Notes: generated from the letters alone by a model not told the origin. A stretch of 64,000 bases of DNA from DATLGB01 sp964242305 (GCA_964242305.1 CAXTBB010000006.1:62001-126000); one strand, 5' to 3'. Shown: positions 23,957-32,721, counted from the stretch's first letter. Program-made: numbers and translations.

Positions 23957-24817
23957 TCACAACGTGTGCTCGTGGCCGCGCCAGTCCGCGCCGCCGCCAC
24001 GGAGCTCGAGGTCGGCCGCGCCCTCCGTGACCGAGCCGATCCAGGTGAGCAGGTGGTCGACCCCGGCACAGCGCTCGGGGGGGACACAGGCGAGCAGCTC
24101 GTAGTCCTCCCCGCCCGTGGCGGCCTGCTCGAGCGTGGCGCCGTCGGCGACCGGGAGCCGGTCCGCCTCGATCACCAGCCGGACGCCGGACGCGTCCGCC
24201 ACGTGCCGGGCGTCCGTGGCCAGCCCGTCGGAGAGGTCGATCAGCGCCGTCGCGCAGCGCAGCGCGAGCCCCTCGCGCAGCCGCGGTCGCGGACGCATCA
24301 GCGGGCCGTCGCCGCGGGCCAGGCTGGCCGCCGAGGCGCCCAGCGCACCGGTGACGCCGATGCGGTCGCCGGGCCGGGCGCCGTCGCGCCCCACGACGGC
24401 GTCAGCCGACGGCGCCCAGCCGACCACGGTCACCGCCACCGTCAGCACGGGGCCGGCGGCGAGGTCGCCGCCGGCGATGGTGACGCCGCACTCCCCGGCC
24501 AGCGCCTGCGCCCCGCGGTGCAGCGCCACCAGGTCCGTGTCCGCAGGGGCGACGACGGCGAGGTAGGCCTCGCCCGCCTCGGCGCCCATCGCGGCGACGT
24601 CTGACAGGGCGCCGGCGAGGGCCCGCCAGCCGACGTCCTCCGGCGTGGTGCGGGCGAGCAGGAAGTGCGTGCCGTCCACCATCACGTCGACGGAGGTGAC
24701 CGCCACGCCGTCCGCGCGCACCACCGCGCAGTCGTCGCCCAGCCAGCGCACGACGCGCGAGTCCGCCGGCCGCTCGAGCACGCCGGCGATGGCGGCGATC
24801 AGCGCGCGCTCGCTCAC
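23957..24817 (-). CDS. thiL: Thiamine-monophosphate kinase
   Basis: Last step of thiamine pyrophosphate synthesis: TMP + ATP gives TPP. The 286-residue PurM-like fold shows GDDCAVVR, SVDVMVDGTHF, the ALSDVAAMGAE nucleotide/metal helix, TIAGGDLA, GALGASAASLA, LIDLSDGLATDA and TGGEDYELLACV. Length is slightly below the family mean. GTG at 24817. No other thi gene and no TPP riboswitch is seen nearby. It lies downstream of the class A PBP gene (36 bases), possibly as a run-through operon. Confidence 0.96.
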   Translation of the reverse strand: MSERALIAAIAGVLERPADSRVVRWLGDDCAVVRADGVAVTSVDVMVDGTHFLLARTTPEDVGWRALAGALSDVAAMGAEAGEAYLAVVAPADTDLVALHRGAQALAGECGVTIAGGDLAAGPVLTVAVTVVGWAPSADAVVGRDGARPGDRIGVTGALGASAASLARGDGPLMRPRPRLREGLALRCATALIDLSDGLATDARHVADASGVRLVIEADRLPVADGATLEQAATGGEDYELLACVPPERCAGVDHLLTWIGSVTEGAADLELRGGGADWRGHEHTL

Positions 24818-24853
24818 GTCATCGCGCAGCGGGCGGACGCGGCGCGCCGCGCG

Positions 24854-27001
24854 TCACGGCGACGGTTCGGGCTGCGGCGTGGACTCGTAGAGGTCCGGGT
24901 CGTACGCGTTGCTGCCGCCCGTGCCGTTGTCGGTCTTGCCGGTGTCCGGCGTGGTGGGCGTGGTCGGCGCCGTGGTGGCCTCGGGGCCGACGGTCGCGTA
25001 CGGGTTGGTCGGGTCGTAGGTCCCCGAGCGCGACGGCGCGCCGCCGCCGGAGGCGTACTTGCCGTAGAACCGCGTGAAGGTGGCCGGATGCGTGGGCGGC
25101 GGGAAGGCGCCGCAGAAGCCGCCCATGGCCTGCTTGGTGTAGTCGCCCCAGATCTCCGCGGGGAAGGTCGGGCCCGACACGGCGCTGCCGTGGTACTCGG
25201 ACAGCATGTGCACGCTCGAGTCCGGATACCCGACCCAGACGGCGGTGGACAGGCGCGGGGTGAAGCCGACGAACCAGCCGTCGGTGAAGTCGGACGTCGT
25301 GCCGGTCTTGCCCGCCGCCGGGCAGCCCGTCGCGGCGTGCGTGCCCGTGCCCTCCTTGATGTTGTCCTCGAGGATCTTGGTGGCCTCGGAGGTGACGCCG
25401 TCCGAGAAGCGCCGCTCGGAGCGGGGGCGCAGCTTGCGCGGCAGCTGGTCGCCGGTCAGGACGCGGCCGTCGCGCGTCTTGATCTTCCTGATGGCGACCG
25501 CCTTGTGCCACACGCCGCCGGACGCGATCGTCGCGTACGCGTCCGCCATCTCGAGCGGGGAGACGCCGATGGTGAGCCCGCCCAGCGCCTCGGCCGGGTA
25601 CGCGTCCAGGTGGGTCGTGATGCCCATCTTGTAGGCGGTGTCCCTGACGTTCTCGGGACCGAGGTCGAGCGCCATCTGCATGTAGACGGTGTTGTCGGAC
25701 TCGATCGTCGCGTGATGGATGTTCATCGAGCAGTTGCAGCTCGTGTTCTCGAAGGTGTGCGTCTCGATGTGCCCGTAGGTCGGGTCGTCGATGTTGAGCG
25801 TGTGCGACGTGTAGTAGGTCGTGTCCGGGTCCACGCCGCGGTCGAGCGCGGTCATGAGCACCATCGTCTTGAAGGAGGAGCCCGGCTGCCGGTGCCCCTG
25901 GGCGGCCAGGTTGAACTTCGACTTCCCGTAGTCGCCCGACGACGCCATCGTGAGGATCTGGCCGTTGCTCGGGTCGATGGTCACGATCGCCGACGACGGC
26001 CCGACTCCGGCCAGGTGGCTGGCGATCGCCGACCGCGCCTCCTCCTGCTTCTTGGGATCGATCGTCGTGTACACGCGCAGCCCGCCGCGGCGGACCTCAC
26101 GCTGCGGGAACGCCTCGAAGAGCTGGTCCTTGACGTAGTCGAAGAAGTAGTCCTCGCGCCGGGCCTGGAAGTACCGCGACATGCTCAGGTTCAGGTGCGA
26201 CGCCTTGGCCTCCTCGGCCTGGACGCGGGTGATCATGCCGTGCTTGGCCATCGCGTCGAGGACCTCGTTGCGGCGCGTCTTGGCCGCGGCCGCGTCACGC
26301 ACGGGCGAGTACAGCGTCGGCGCCTGCGGCAGGCCGGCCAGCATCGCCGCCTGGGCGAGCGACAGGTTCCGCGGCGACGTGTTGAAGTAGGTCTTGGCCG
26401 CCGCCCACACGCCCAGCGCGCTCTGGCCGCCGTAGGTCCCGTAGTTGACCGTGTTGAGGTACTTGGTCAGGATCCAGCTCTTGGAGTGCTCGTCCTCGAG
26501 CTCCTCGGCGAGCTTGGCCTCGCGGATCTTGCGCTTGTAGGTCTTCTGCGTCGAGCCGTAGAGCGTGCGGACCAGCTGCATGGTCAGCGTCGAGCCGCCC
26601 TGCAGCTTCTGGCCCGAGCTGACGTTCTTGAACGCCGCGCGGATCAGGCCCACGTAGTCGACGCCCTTGTGCTTGTAGAAGCGGGCGTCCTCGATGGCCA
26701 CCGTGGCGTCCTTGAGGCTCTGCGGGATCTGCTCGCTGGGGATCTCCTTGCGCAGGTCGCGCGCCTGGATGACGCCCAGCTTGTGCCCGTTGCGGTCCAG
26801 GACGAGCGAGAAGCCGCCGGGGTCGCGCGGCTTCAGCGAATCCAGCGGCGGCGCGGAGGACGCGATGGAGACGATGTAGCCGACCGCGGACAGCCCGGCG
26901 ATGCCGGCCACCGCCAGCAGGACGCCGACCCCGAGCAGGATCTTGTTGCGCGGCTTGGTGCGGCGGGCGCGCGCCCGGCGGGTACGTTGCGAGCGGCTCA
27001 T
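24854..27001 (-). CDS. Class A penicillin-binding protein (GT51 + transpeptidase)
   Basis: Bifunctional peptidoglycan synthase, 715 residues. A basic cytoplasmic start (RRARARRTKPRNK) is followed by one TM helix (ILLGVGVLLAVAGIAGLSAVGYIVSI). The glycosyltransferase 51 domain contains AIEDARFYKHKGVDYVGLIRA and GGSTLTMQLVRTLY. The transpeptidase has the active-site Ser in PGSSFK, SDN in ESDNTVYMQ and KTGTT. The C-terminus is a Pro/Thr-rich tail (PEATTAPTTPTTPDTG). ATG at 27001 is used; the upstream extension to 27124 is not membrane-protein-like. It probably builds the cell wall during growth or division. Confidence 0.96.
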   Translation of the reverse strand: MSRSQRTRRARARRTKPRNKILLGVGVLLAVAGIAGLSAVGYIVSIASSAPPLDSLKPRDPGGFSLVLDRNGHKLGVIQARDLRKEIPSEQIPQSLKDATVAIEDARFYKHKGVDYVGLIRAAFKNVSSGQKLQGGSTLTMQLVRTLYGSTQKTYKRKIREAKLAEELEDEHSKSWILTKYLNTVNYGTYGGQSALGVWAAAKTYFNTSPRNLSLAQAAMLAGLPQAPTLYSPVRDAAAAKTRRNEVLDAMAKHGMITRVQAEEAKASHLNLSMSRYFQARREDYFFDYVKDQLFEAFPQREVRRGGLRVYTTIDPKKQEEARSAIASHLAGVGPSSAIVTIDPSNGQILTMASSGDYGKSKFNLAAQGHRQPGSSFKTMVLMTALDRGVDPDTTYYTSHTLNIDDPTYGHIETHTFENTSCNCSMNIHHATIESDNTVYMQMALDLGPENVRDTAYKMGITTHLDAYPAEALGGLTIGVSPLEMADAYATIASGGVWHKAVAIRKIKTRDGRVLTGDQLPRKLRPRSERRFSDGVTSEATKILEDNIKEGTGTHAATGCPAAGKTGTTSDFTDGWFVGFTPRLSTAVWVGYPDSSVHMLSEYHGSAVSGPTFPAEIWGDYTKQAMGGFCGAFPPPTHPATFTRFYGKYASGGGAPSRSGTYDPTNPYATVGPEATTAPTTPTTPDTGKTDNGTGGSNAYDPDLYESTPQPEPSP

Positions 27002-27020
27002 GCGACTGACCCAGGGTAGT

Positions 27021-27737
27021 TCAGGATCGGGGCAGCGATCCCTGCTCGTGCAAGGCTGCGAGCGCCCTCGCGCGCAGGTCGTTCGAGCGTGCGGCGCGCT
27101 CGCCGACGGGGGCCAGACCGTCACGCACGACGAGCCGGATGCCCTCCGGCGTGGCCTCGACCGCGGCGGCGTCCGCGAACAGCGCGAGCGCCGCGGCGAC
27201 GTCGGCGTCCGGCGCGATCCACACGTCCGCCTCCACCGCCAGCCGGTCCTCGCCGAGCGTGTCGTTGCGCAGGACGCCGGCGGCCAGCTTCTCGTTGGGG
27301 ATGGCGATGCGCTCGCCGCCGATGCCGCGCACGAACGTGTAGGAGAGCGAGACGTCCTCGACCGTGCCGACGATCTCGTCGAACACGATGCGGTCGCCGA
27401 GGCGCAGCGGCTGGGTGACGGCCAGCATCAGCCCGGCGACGACGTTGGCGAGCGTCTGGCGCGCGGCGAAGCCGACCACGGCGGCGGCGATCGCGCTCGA
27501 GGTCAGCAGCGCGCGGCTGACGGAGCGGACCGCGTCGAACTTCGACAGCGCGATGGCGATGCCGACCGTCAGGACGAGCGCGTAGGCGAAGCGCTCGACC
27601 AGCCGCAGCCGCGTCTCGGCCTCCGGCGGCAGGCCGACGTGGCGGCGGGCGAAGGCGAAGCGCAGGACGGCGACGATCGCCACGGCGACGCCGATGGCGA
27701 CGGCCGCACCGACCCAGCTGTCAGTGTCAGCGCTCAT
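27021..27737 (-). CDS. Small-conductance mechanosensitive channel (MscS family)
   Basis: Osmotic safety valve, 238 residues. TM1 is at about 8-30 (GAAVAIGVAVAIVAVLRFAF), TM2 at about 45-65, and the pore helix region is SSAIAAAVVGFAARQTLANVVAGLMLAV, followed by the beta domain LRLGDRIVFDEIVGTVEDVSL and IPNEKLAAGVLRN. The C-terminal alpha/beta domain is short. ATG at 27737 is chosen; the N-terminal extension from 27860 overlaps the opposite HAD gene. The 5' ends of this gene and the HAD gene overlap by about 14 bases head to head, which is unusual and requires promoters inside each other's coding sequence. Confidence 0.92.
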   Translation of the reverse strand: MSADTDSWVGAAVAIGVAVAIVAVLRFAFARRHVGLPPEAETRLRLVERFAYALVLTVGIAIALSKFDAVRSVSRALLTSSAIAAAVVGFAARQTLANVVAGLMLAVTQPLRLGDRIVFDEIVGTVEDVSLSYTFVRGIGGERIAIPNEKLAAGVLRNDTLGEDRLAVEADVWIAPDADVAAALALFADAAAVEATPEGIRLVVRDGLAPVGERAARSNDLRARALAALHEQGSLPRS

Positions 27738-28326
27738 TCCCGCCGCCGAACCTAGAGCCCTTCTCCTCGATTGCCTCGGGACGCTCGTGCAGCTCGAGCC
27801 GCCGGCGCCGCGCCTGGCCGCCGCACTCGGCATCTCCCCCGACGACGCCGACCGCCGCATGCGCGACGAGATCGCCTTCTACCGCGCCCACATGCACACG
27901 GCCGTTGACGCGGCCTCGCTGGCGGCGCTGCGGCAGCACTGCGCCGCGCTGGTCGGGTGCGACGTCCCCACGCTGCTGGACGCGCTCGTCTTCACCCCCT
28001 ACCCGGACGTCGTGCCGGCGCTCACGCGCTGGCGCGGGCGGGGAATCCGGCTCGTCGTCGTCTCCAACTGGGACGTGTCCCTGCACGAGGTGCTCGAGCG
28101 CACCGGCCTGGCGCCGCTCCTCGACGGGGCGGTCAGCTCGGCCGAGGCCGGCGCCGCCAAGCCGGACCCGGAGCCGCTGCGGCGCGCGCTGGCGCTGGCC
28201 GGCACGGACGAGGCGTGGCTGGTCGGCGACGACCTCGCGGCCGACGCGGGCGCCGCCCGCGCGGCCGGCCTCCCGTTCGTCCACGTCGACCGGCCGCGAA
28301 CGGACCTCTCCGCCGTCCTACCTTGA
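27724..28326 (+). CDS. HAD-superfamily hydrolase (HAD-IA)
   Basis: A 200-residue HAD protein. Motif I is LLLDCLGTLV: nucleophile Asp present, but the +2 Asp of phosphatases is Leu, as in some haloacid-dehalogenase and HDHD3-like members. Motif II is VVVSNWD, motif III has a Lys in GAAKPDPEPL, and motif IV is VGDDLAADAGAA. A cap helix lies at about 25-90. It starts with GTG at 27724 or ATG at 27694; either way it overlaps the divergent mscS start. Substrate unknown. The missing general-acid Asp argues against ordinary phosphatase activity. Confidence 0.85.
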   Translation: MSALIPAAEPRALLLDCLGTLVQLEPPAPRLAAALGISPDDADRRMRDEIAFYRAHMHTAVDAASLAALRQHCAALVGCDVPTLLDALVFTPYPDVVPALTRWRGRGIRLVVVSNWDVSLHEVLERTGLAPLLDGAVSSAEAGAAKPDPEPLRRALALAGTDEAWLVGDDLAADAGAARAAGLPFVHVDRPRTDLSAVLP

Positions 28327-28333
28327 GTAAGCG

Positions 28334-29119
28334 ATGAGCGTGCCGCCCCCTTCGACGGCGCCCACAGCGCCGCGCGGCTTCGAATGGTGGTCTCCGTTCG
28401 TCGCACTGCTGAGCGCCTACGGGGCCGCGATCGTCTTCGTCGCCATCCTGGCCGGGGCGACCGGCAACACGAACGGCGACCTCCCGCCCGCCATCACCCT
28501 GATCGCCACCTTCGTCCAGGACGCGCTGCTGGTCGCGGCGACGATCGCGTTCGCGCGCCTCTCGGGGATCCGGGTCACGCCGGGGACGTTCGGCCTGCGC
28601 CGCGTCGACCCGAAGCGCGTCACGCTGATGGCCGGTGGCGCGTTCGTGGTCTTCTACGTCTTTCTGATCGCGTGGGCGCAGATCCAGCCCGACGCCAAGG
28701 ATGACCTGCTCGACGACCTCGGCGCCAAGACGTCGACGGTCGCGGCGATCGCCGTCGCGGTGCTGGTCTGCGTGGTCGCGCCGATCGTCGAAGAGCTGTT
28801 CTTCCGCGGCTTCCTGTTCCCGGCGCTGCAGCGCATCATGGGCTGGATCCCGGCGGCGCTGCTGGCGGGCGCGATCTTCGGCGGCGTCCATGCCGGCGGC
28901 ACGCCTGCCATCTTCCTCGTCCCGCTCGCCGTCCTCGGCGTCCTGCTCTGCACGCTCTACCGGCGCACCGGCTCGCTGCTGCCCGGGATGGGGGTGCACG
29001 CCTTCAACAACGCGCTGACGCTCGGCGTCGGGTTGTCGTGGAGCGTCGCCGGCGTGCTGGCCGCGCTGGTCGTCGCCCCGCTGATCGTGCTCGCCATCGT
29101 CGCCCCCCTGTCCGAATGA
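28334..29119 (+). CDS. CPBP-family intramembrane metalloprotease (Abi/CAAX)
   Basis: Polytopic membrane protein of 261 residues with about eight hydrophobic segments. The CPBP signature is intact: EELFFRG (Glu-Glu...Arg), FGGVHAG with the second-motif His, and VHAFNN. Bacterial members act as intramembrane proteases or in protein maturation and self-immunity. It starts 7 bases after the HAD stop and its stop overlaps the transglutaminase start (ATGA), so the two membrane-associated enzymes are probably cotranslated. Substrate not known. Confidence 0.9.
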   Translation: MSVPPPSTAPTAPRGFEWWSPFVALLSAYGAAIVFVAILAGATGNTNGDLPPAITLIATFVQDALLVAATIAFARLSGIRVTPGTFGLRRVDPKRVTLMAGGAFVVFYVFLIAWAQIQPDAKDDLLDDLGAKTSTVAAIAVAVLVCVVAPIVEELFFRGFLFPALQRIMGWIPAALLAGAIFGGVHAGGTPAIFLVPLAVLGVLLCTLYRRTGSLLPGMGVHAFNNALTLGVGLSWSVAGVLAALVVAPLIVLAIVAPLSE

Positions 29120-31392
29120 CCCGCCGGCCGTCAGCGCTGCTCCCCGCCCCGTACGCACGGCTGGCCGGGTACGCGCTGCTGGCCACGCTGGGCTCGCTGC
29201 AGTGGGTGCGCTTCGTCGACGGCGCGTCGATGGTGCGGGCGATCGCCTGGGCGCTGGCCGGCACGGTGACCGGCGCGCTGGTGCTGCTCGCGCGCCGCCG
29301 CCCGCTCCCGCTGGCGGGCGCGGTCCTGTTCGGCGCGGCCCTGGCGCTGGCCGCCTCCGGACTGGACCTCCGCTACCTCGAGCCCAAGCACCTCGACGAG
29401 CTCGGCGACGGCCTCGGGCGCGGCATCGACGCGCTCAACACGGTCCGGCTCCCCTATCTGGGCAAGGAGCCGTGGGTGCTGACCACGGTGCAGCTCAGCG
29501 GCGCCGCGTTCTGCTGGGCGGCGGCGCTGCTGACCGCCTGGCCGACGGAAAACCGCCCACCCGCACGCATCGGCGCGCTGCTGCTGCTGCTGACGATGGC
29601 GGCGTCCCCGATCGTCTCCATCGGCACCACCCGGCCCGCGCTGCTCGGCATCGCCCTCGCCGTGCTGACCGCGGCCTTCCTGTGGCTGGAGCGCCTGGCC
29701 CGCCGCCCCGGCGTCGGCGCGATCGTCCTGGCCGCCGCGGTCCTGCTCGCCGCCGTCCCCCTCGGGGCCGCCGCCGACCGCGAGGAGCCGTGGTTCGACT
29801 ACAAGGCGTTCAGCGAGAAGCTGTCGGGCGGCACCCCCATCACCTACTCGTGGGACCACGACTACGGGCCGATCGACTGGCCGCGCGACGGCGTCGAGCT
29901 GTTCCGGGTCAAGTCCGACCGCCCGTACTACTGGAAGGCGGACGTCCTCTCGCGCTTCGTCGACGACCGCTGGCAGGACGGGTCCGCCAGCACCGGCGTG
30001 AACGAGGAGCTGCCCGAGGGTGGCGGCCACGACGAGTGGCTGACGACCTTCTCCGTCGCCCTGCGGCGGCTGCGGACGGACACCGTGGTCGGCGCCGGCA
30101 CCGTGCTCGACGTCACCGACTCGAGCCGCCCGGTCGAGCCGGACTTCATCCCCGGCCTGTGGTCGACCGAAGGCGACCGGGACCTGTCCAAGGGGGACTC
30201 CTACCGGGTGCGCAGCTACGTCCCGCGCCCGACTGGCGAGCAGCTGGCCGCCGCCACCGTCGGGCGCGATCCTGACCACGCGCAGGCGCTCCGGGTCCAG
30301 GTCGGCATCCGGCCCGGCAAGCAGGGCGAGACGCCGTCCATCGCCGCCCCCGTCTCCGGCGACGCCCTTCATCCGAACGCGGCCGCGATCCAGTTCGCCC
30401 CGTTCGAGAGCGGTCGCGCGCCCGCGGCCGACTACGTGCAGTTCGGCCTGACGGGGTCGGGCCGCAAGGCACTGGCGATCAGCACCTACCCGCGCACGTG
30501 GCGGCTCGCCTCCCGGCTGCGACGGGCCGCCGGCTCGCCCTACGACTACCTGCTGCGCGTCAACGACTACCTGCGCTCGGACGGCTTCGTCTACTCGGAG
30601 GTGCCCCCCAAGCCCAAGCCCGGCGTCCCCGCCCTCGAGTCCTTCCTGTTCGATTCCAAGCGCGGCTACTGCCAGCAGTTCTCGGGCTCCATGGCGCTGC
30701 TGCTGCGCATGGGGGGCGTCCCCGCCCGGGTGGTCACCGGGTTCTCGCCCGGCGGCTTCCGCGCCTCCAGCGGCGAGTGGGTCGTGCGCGACACGGACGC
30801 GCACTCGTGGGTTGAGGCCTGGTTCGACGGTCTCGGCTGGGTGACGTTCGACCCGACGCCGCCGGAGACGCCCGCGCGCTCGCAGGTCGCCGCCATCAAG
30901 CCGGACGCCGCCGGCGGCTTCGGCGCCACCACGGGCCAGGACTCCGGCTCGGCGCGCCTGCGCAACCGCCAGCCCGGGGGCGCCCAGCGCGACACCCCCG
31001 TGGCCTCCCGCGGCGGCGGAGGGTCGTCCGACGACGGCTCGCCGTGGCCGTGGCTCGGCCTCGGCGCGCTGCTGGCGGCGGCGATCGCCGCGGGCGCCTT
31101 CGTGATCTCCAACCGGGGCGGGAGCGATCCGCTGGTCGAGCTCGAGCGGGCGCTGCGCCGGTCCGGCCGCGCCGTCCCCACCGGCGTCACCCTGACCGAG
31201 CTCGAGCGCCGCCTGGGCACGTCGGGCTACCTGCACGCGCTGCGCACCGCCCGCTACCGCGACGACGCGTCCGGGACGGCCGGGCCGACGTCGGAGCAGC
31301 GCGCCGCCTTCCGTCGCGAACTGGCGGCCGGGCTCGGGTGGAGCGGGTGGCTGCGCGCCTACTACGCGCTGCCGCCGCGCCGGCGACCGTGA
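29116..31392 (+). CDS. TgpA-like membrane transglutaminase (DUF3488/DUF4129)
   Basis: A 758-residue envelope protein. The N-terminal half (about 1-215) has six to seven TM helices. A large extracytoplasmic region follows with a transglutaminase-like core: Cys519 (RGYCQQFSGSM), His563 (DAHSWVEAW) and Asp579 (VTFDPTPP), a complete triad. A Ser/Gly/Pro linker, one TM helix (WLGLGALLAAAIAAGAFVI) and a C-terminal DUF4129-like helix ending YYALPPRR complete the protein. ATG at 29116 overlaps the CPBP stop. In other bacteria tgpA sits beside MoxR and DUF58 genes, which are not here. Role in cell-wall or secreted-protein crosslinking is inferred. Confidence 0.92.
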   Translation: MTRRPSALLPAPYARLAGYALLATLGSLQWVRFVDGASMVRAIAWALAGTVTGALVLLARRRPLPLAGAVLFGAALALAASGLDLRYLEPKHLDELGDGLGRGIDALNTVRLPYLGKEPWVLTTVQLSGAAFCWAAALLTAWPTENRPPARIGALLLLLTMAASPIVSIGTTRPALLGIALAVLTAAFLWLERLARRPGVGAIVLAAAVLLAAVPLGAAADREEPWFDYKAFSEKLSGGTPITYSWDHDYGPIDWPRDGVELFRVKSDRPYYWKADVLSRFVDDRWQDGSASTGVNEELPEGGGHDEWLTTFSVALRRLRTDTVVGAGTVLDVTDSSRPVEPDFIPGLWSTEGDRDLSKGDSYRVRSYVPRPTGEQLAAATVGRDPDHAQALRVQVGIRPGKQGETPSIAAPVSGDALHPNAAAIQFAPFESGRAPAADYVQFGLTGSGRKALAISTYPRTWRLASRLRRAAGSPYDYLLRVNDYLRSDGFVYSEVPPKPKPGVPALESFLFDSKRGYCQQFSGSMALLLRMGGVPARVVTGFSPGGFRASSGEWVVRDTDAHSWVEAWFDGLGWVTFDPTPPETPARSQVAAIKPDAAGGFGATTGQDSGSARLRNRQPGGAQRDTPVASRGGGGSSDDGSPWPWLGLGALLAAAIAAGAFVISNRGGSDPLVELERALRRSGRAVPTGVTLTELERRLGTSGYLHALRTARYRDDASGTAGPTSEQRAAFRRELAAGLGWSGWLRAYYALPPRRRP

Positions 31393-31402
31393 CCCCGCCG
31401 CG

Positions 31403-31408
31403 TAGATT
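31403..31408 (+). promoter_or_regulatory. Possible -10 element of the tRNA-Arg gene
   Basis: TAGATT fits the TAnnnT pattern and lies 10 bases before the first tRNA nucleotide, in the 26-base gap after the transglutaminase stop. No clear -35 is visible because the preceding sequence is coding. Confidence 0.4.
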
Positions 31409-31418
31409 TGACCGCTGC

Positions 31419-31492
31419 GCCCCGGTAGCTCAGCTGGATAGAGCGGTCGCCTCCTAAGCGACAGGCCGCGCGTTCGAATCGCGCCCGGGGCA
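31419..31492 (+). tRNA. tRNA-Arg (anticodon CCT)
   Basis: A complete 74-nt cloverleaf. The acceptor GCCCCGG (31419-31425) pairs with CCGGGGC (31485-31491) and the discriminator is A. The anticodon stem GTCGC/GCGAC encloses the loop CTCCTAA with anticodon CCT, reading AGG. The T arm is GCGCG-TTCGAAT-CGCGC. CCA is not encoded (next bases are CCT). AGG is a rare codon in such GC-rich genomes. Confidence 0.97.
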
Positions 31493-31533
31493 CCTTGTAC
31501 ATCGGGCCTAGACATGCATTTGCGGGGTGCGCC

Positions 31534-31623
31534 ATGCTTAAGCACAACATCAAGGCGGGCCGCCTCCGGAAGATCCCGGGTCAGGCGTTTCCGCAGAGTC
31601 CTATGAGGAGGACGTCCCCATAA
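31534..31623 (+). CDS. Possible 29-residue leader peptide before the ABC operon
   Basis: ATG-to-TAA ORF of 29 codons (begins MLKHNIKAGRLRK) in the 162-base spacer between the tRNA and the permease gene. A weak GGGG site lies 6 bases upstream. It ends 31 bases before the permease GTG and just before a hairpin that contains that GTG. Position suggests a leader peptide or translational-coupling ORF. There is no family match I recognise, and chance is possible. Confidence 0.25.
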   Translation: MLKHNIKAGRLRKIPGQAFPQSPMRRTSP

Positions 31624-31635
31624 CCGCAGGATTCA

Positions 31636-31657
31636 CACGCGGAGCGCACTCCGCGTG
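31636..31657 (+). promoter_or_regulatory. Hairpin enclosing the permease start codon
   Basis: CACGCGGAG (31636-31644), a 4-base loop, and CTCCGCGTG (31649-31657) form a perfect 9-base stem whose last three bases are the GTG start. Two more short inverted repeats follow inside the gene: CCTCC-AA-GGAGG, and CCCCTCG-AC-CGAGGGG near 31707-31722. This could limit initiation unless a ribosome approaches from upstream. Confidence 0.5.
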
Positions 31658-32665
31658 ACCACCGGTGCAGTCGATCTCCTCCAAGGAGGTGAAGGACCAG
31701 CCGTCCCCTCGACCGAGGGGGATCGCGAAGAGATCGCGGCGCGTTCGCCGCTGAACCTCTTCTGGCGCCGCCTGCGCCGCGACAAGGTCGCGATGACGGC
31801 GCTCACCTTCATCGTCTTCCTGATCCTGGTGGCCATCCTGGCGCCGCTGGTCGTCAAGCTCTTCGGCGCGCCGGGCTACAAGACGCCCGACCGCTCCACG
31901 CTGGACGACTTCGGCCTGCCGTCGGCGAAGCTCGGCGGCGGCGCCTTCGCCAGCGGCCATCCCTTCGGCGTCGACCAGATCGGCCGCGACGTCTTCAGCC
32001 GCACCGTCTATGGCGCCCGCGTGTCGCTGGCGATCGCCTTCATCTCCACCGCCATCAGCGTCGCGGTCGGGACGACGCTGGGCATGATCGCCGGCTACTA
32101 CCGCGGCTGGATCGACACCATCCTCTCCCGCATCATGGACATCCAGCTCGCCTTCCCGGTGCTGCTGCTGGCCATCGGCCTGGGCGCGGCCTGCTCGATC
32201 GGCAACGGGTGCCTGGGCGGCCTCCTCAAGCCCGGCTTCTGGGTCGTGGTCAACGTCATCTGGGTCTCCCAGTGGCCGTACATGGCGCGCATCATCCGCG
32301 GCCAGACGCTCTCGTTGAGAGAGAAGGAGTTCGTCGAGGCGGCCGAGTCGCTCGGGGCGTCTCACATGCGGATCATCTTCCGCGAGATCCTGCCCAACTT
32401 GGTCGCGCCGATCATCGTCTACTCGACGGTCCTGATCCCGACCAACATCCTCTTCGAGGCGGCGCTCAGCTTCCTCGGCGTCGGCGTCCAGCCGCCCACC
32501 CCGTCATGGGGCGCGATGATCTCCGACGCCACCAACATCTTCGACATCGCATGGTGGTTCATGCTCTTCCCGGGCCTCGCGCTGCTCCTCACGGTGCTCG
32601 CGTTCAACCTCATCGGTGACGGTCTGCAGGACGCCCTCAACCCACGAGGACGGGGGAAGAAGTGA
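31655..32665 (+). CDS. dppC: Peptide ABC transporter permease, DppC/OppC type
   Basis: Inner-membrane permease of 336 residues. An N-terminal cytoplasmic extension ends in SPLNLFWRRLRRDKVAM, TM1 follows (LTFIVFLILVAILAPLVV), then the OppC signature HPFGVDQIGRDVFSR and the EAA loop EFVEAAESLGASHMRIIFREILPN. Six TM helices are expected. The GTG at 31655 has no clear ribosome-binding site and sits in a hairpin; no better start exists before the conserved region. It is the first gene of dppC-SBP-dppB-dppD-dppF-SBP. Substrate class (di/oligopeptides, possibly nickel or glycans) is not determined. Confidence 0.93.
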   Translation: MTTGAVDLLQGGEGPAVPSTEGDREEIAARSPLNLFWRRLRRDKVAMTALTFIVFLILVAILAPLVVKLFGAPGYKTPDRSTLDDFGLPSAKLGGGAFASGHPFGVDQIGRDVFSRTVYGARVSLAIAFISTAISVAVGTTLGMIAGYYRGWIDTILSRIMDIQLAFPVLLLAIGLGAACSIGNGCLGGLLKPGFWVVVNVIWVSQWPYMARIIRGQTLSLREKEFVEAAESLGASHMRIIFREILPNLVAPIIVYSTVLIPTNILFEAALSFLGVGVQPPTPSWGAMISDATNIFDIAWWFMLFPGLALLLTVLAFNLIGDGLQDALNPRGRGKK

Positions 32666-32709
32666 GACGTCGTTCAGAGGCCGAAGGCCGGCCGAACGAA
32701 ATCAATATG

Positions 32710-32716
32710 AAAGGGA
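32710..32716 (+). promoter_or_regulatory. Ribosome-binding site deciding the first SBP start
   Basis: AAAGGGA lies 5 bases before the ATG at 32722, selecting that codon over the in-frame ATG at 32707 and GTG at 32662 and giving a normal lipoprotein signal peptide. Confidence 0.65.
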
Positions 32717-32721
32717 CATTC

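Noticed and set aside
24818..24853. TPP riboswitch near thiL
   Set aside because: Only 36 bases separate the PBP stop from the thiL start and no THI-box sequence is visible.
24665..27019. 784-residue plus-strand ORF opposite the PBP gene
   Set aside because: Antisense shadow without domains; the minus strand encodes a full class A PBP.
29116..31392. Protein-glutamine crosslinking as an established function
   Set aside because: The triad is present, but TgpA-like proteins have no settled substrate; I kept only the fold assignment.
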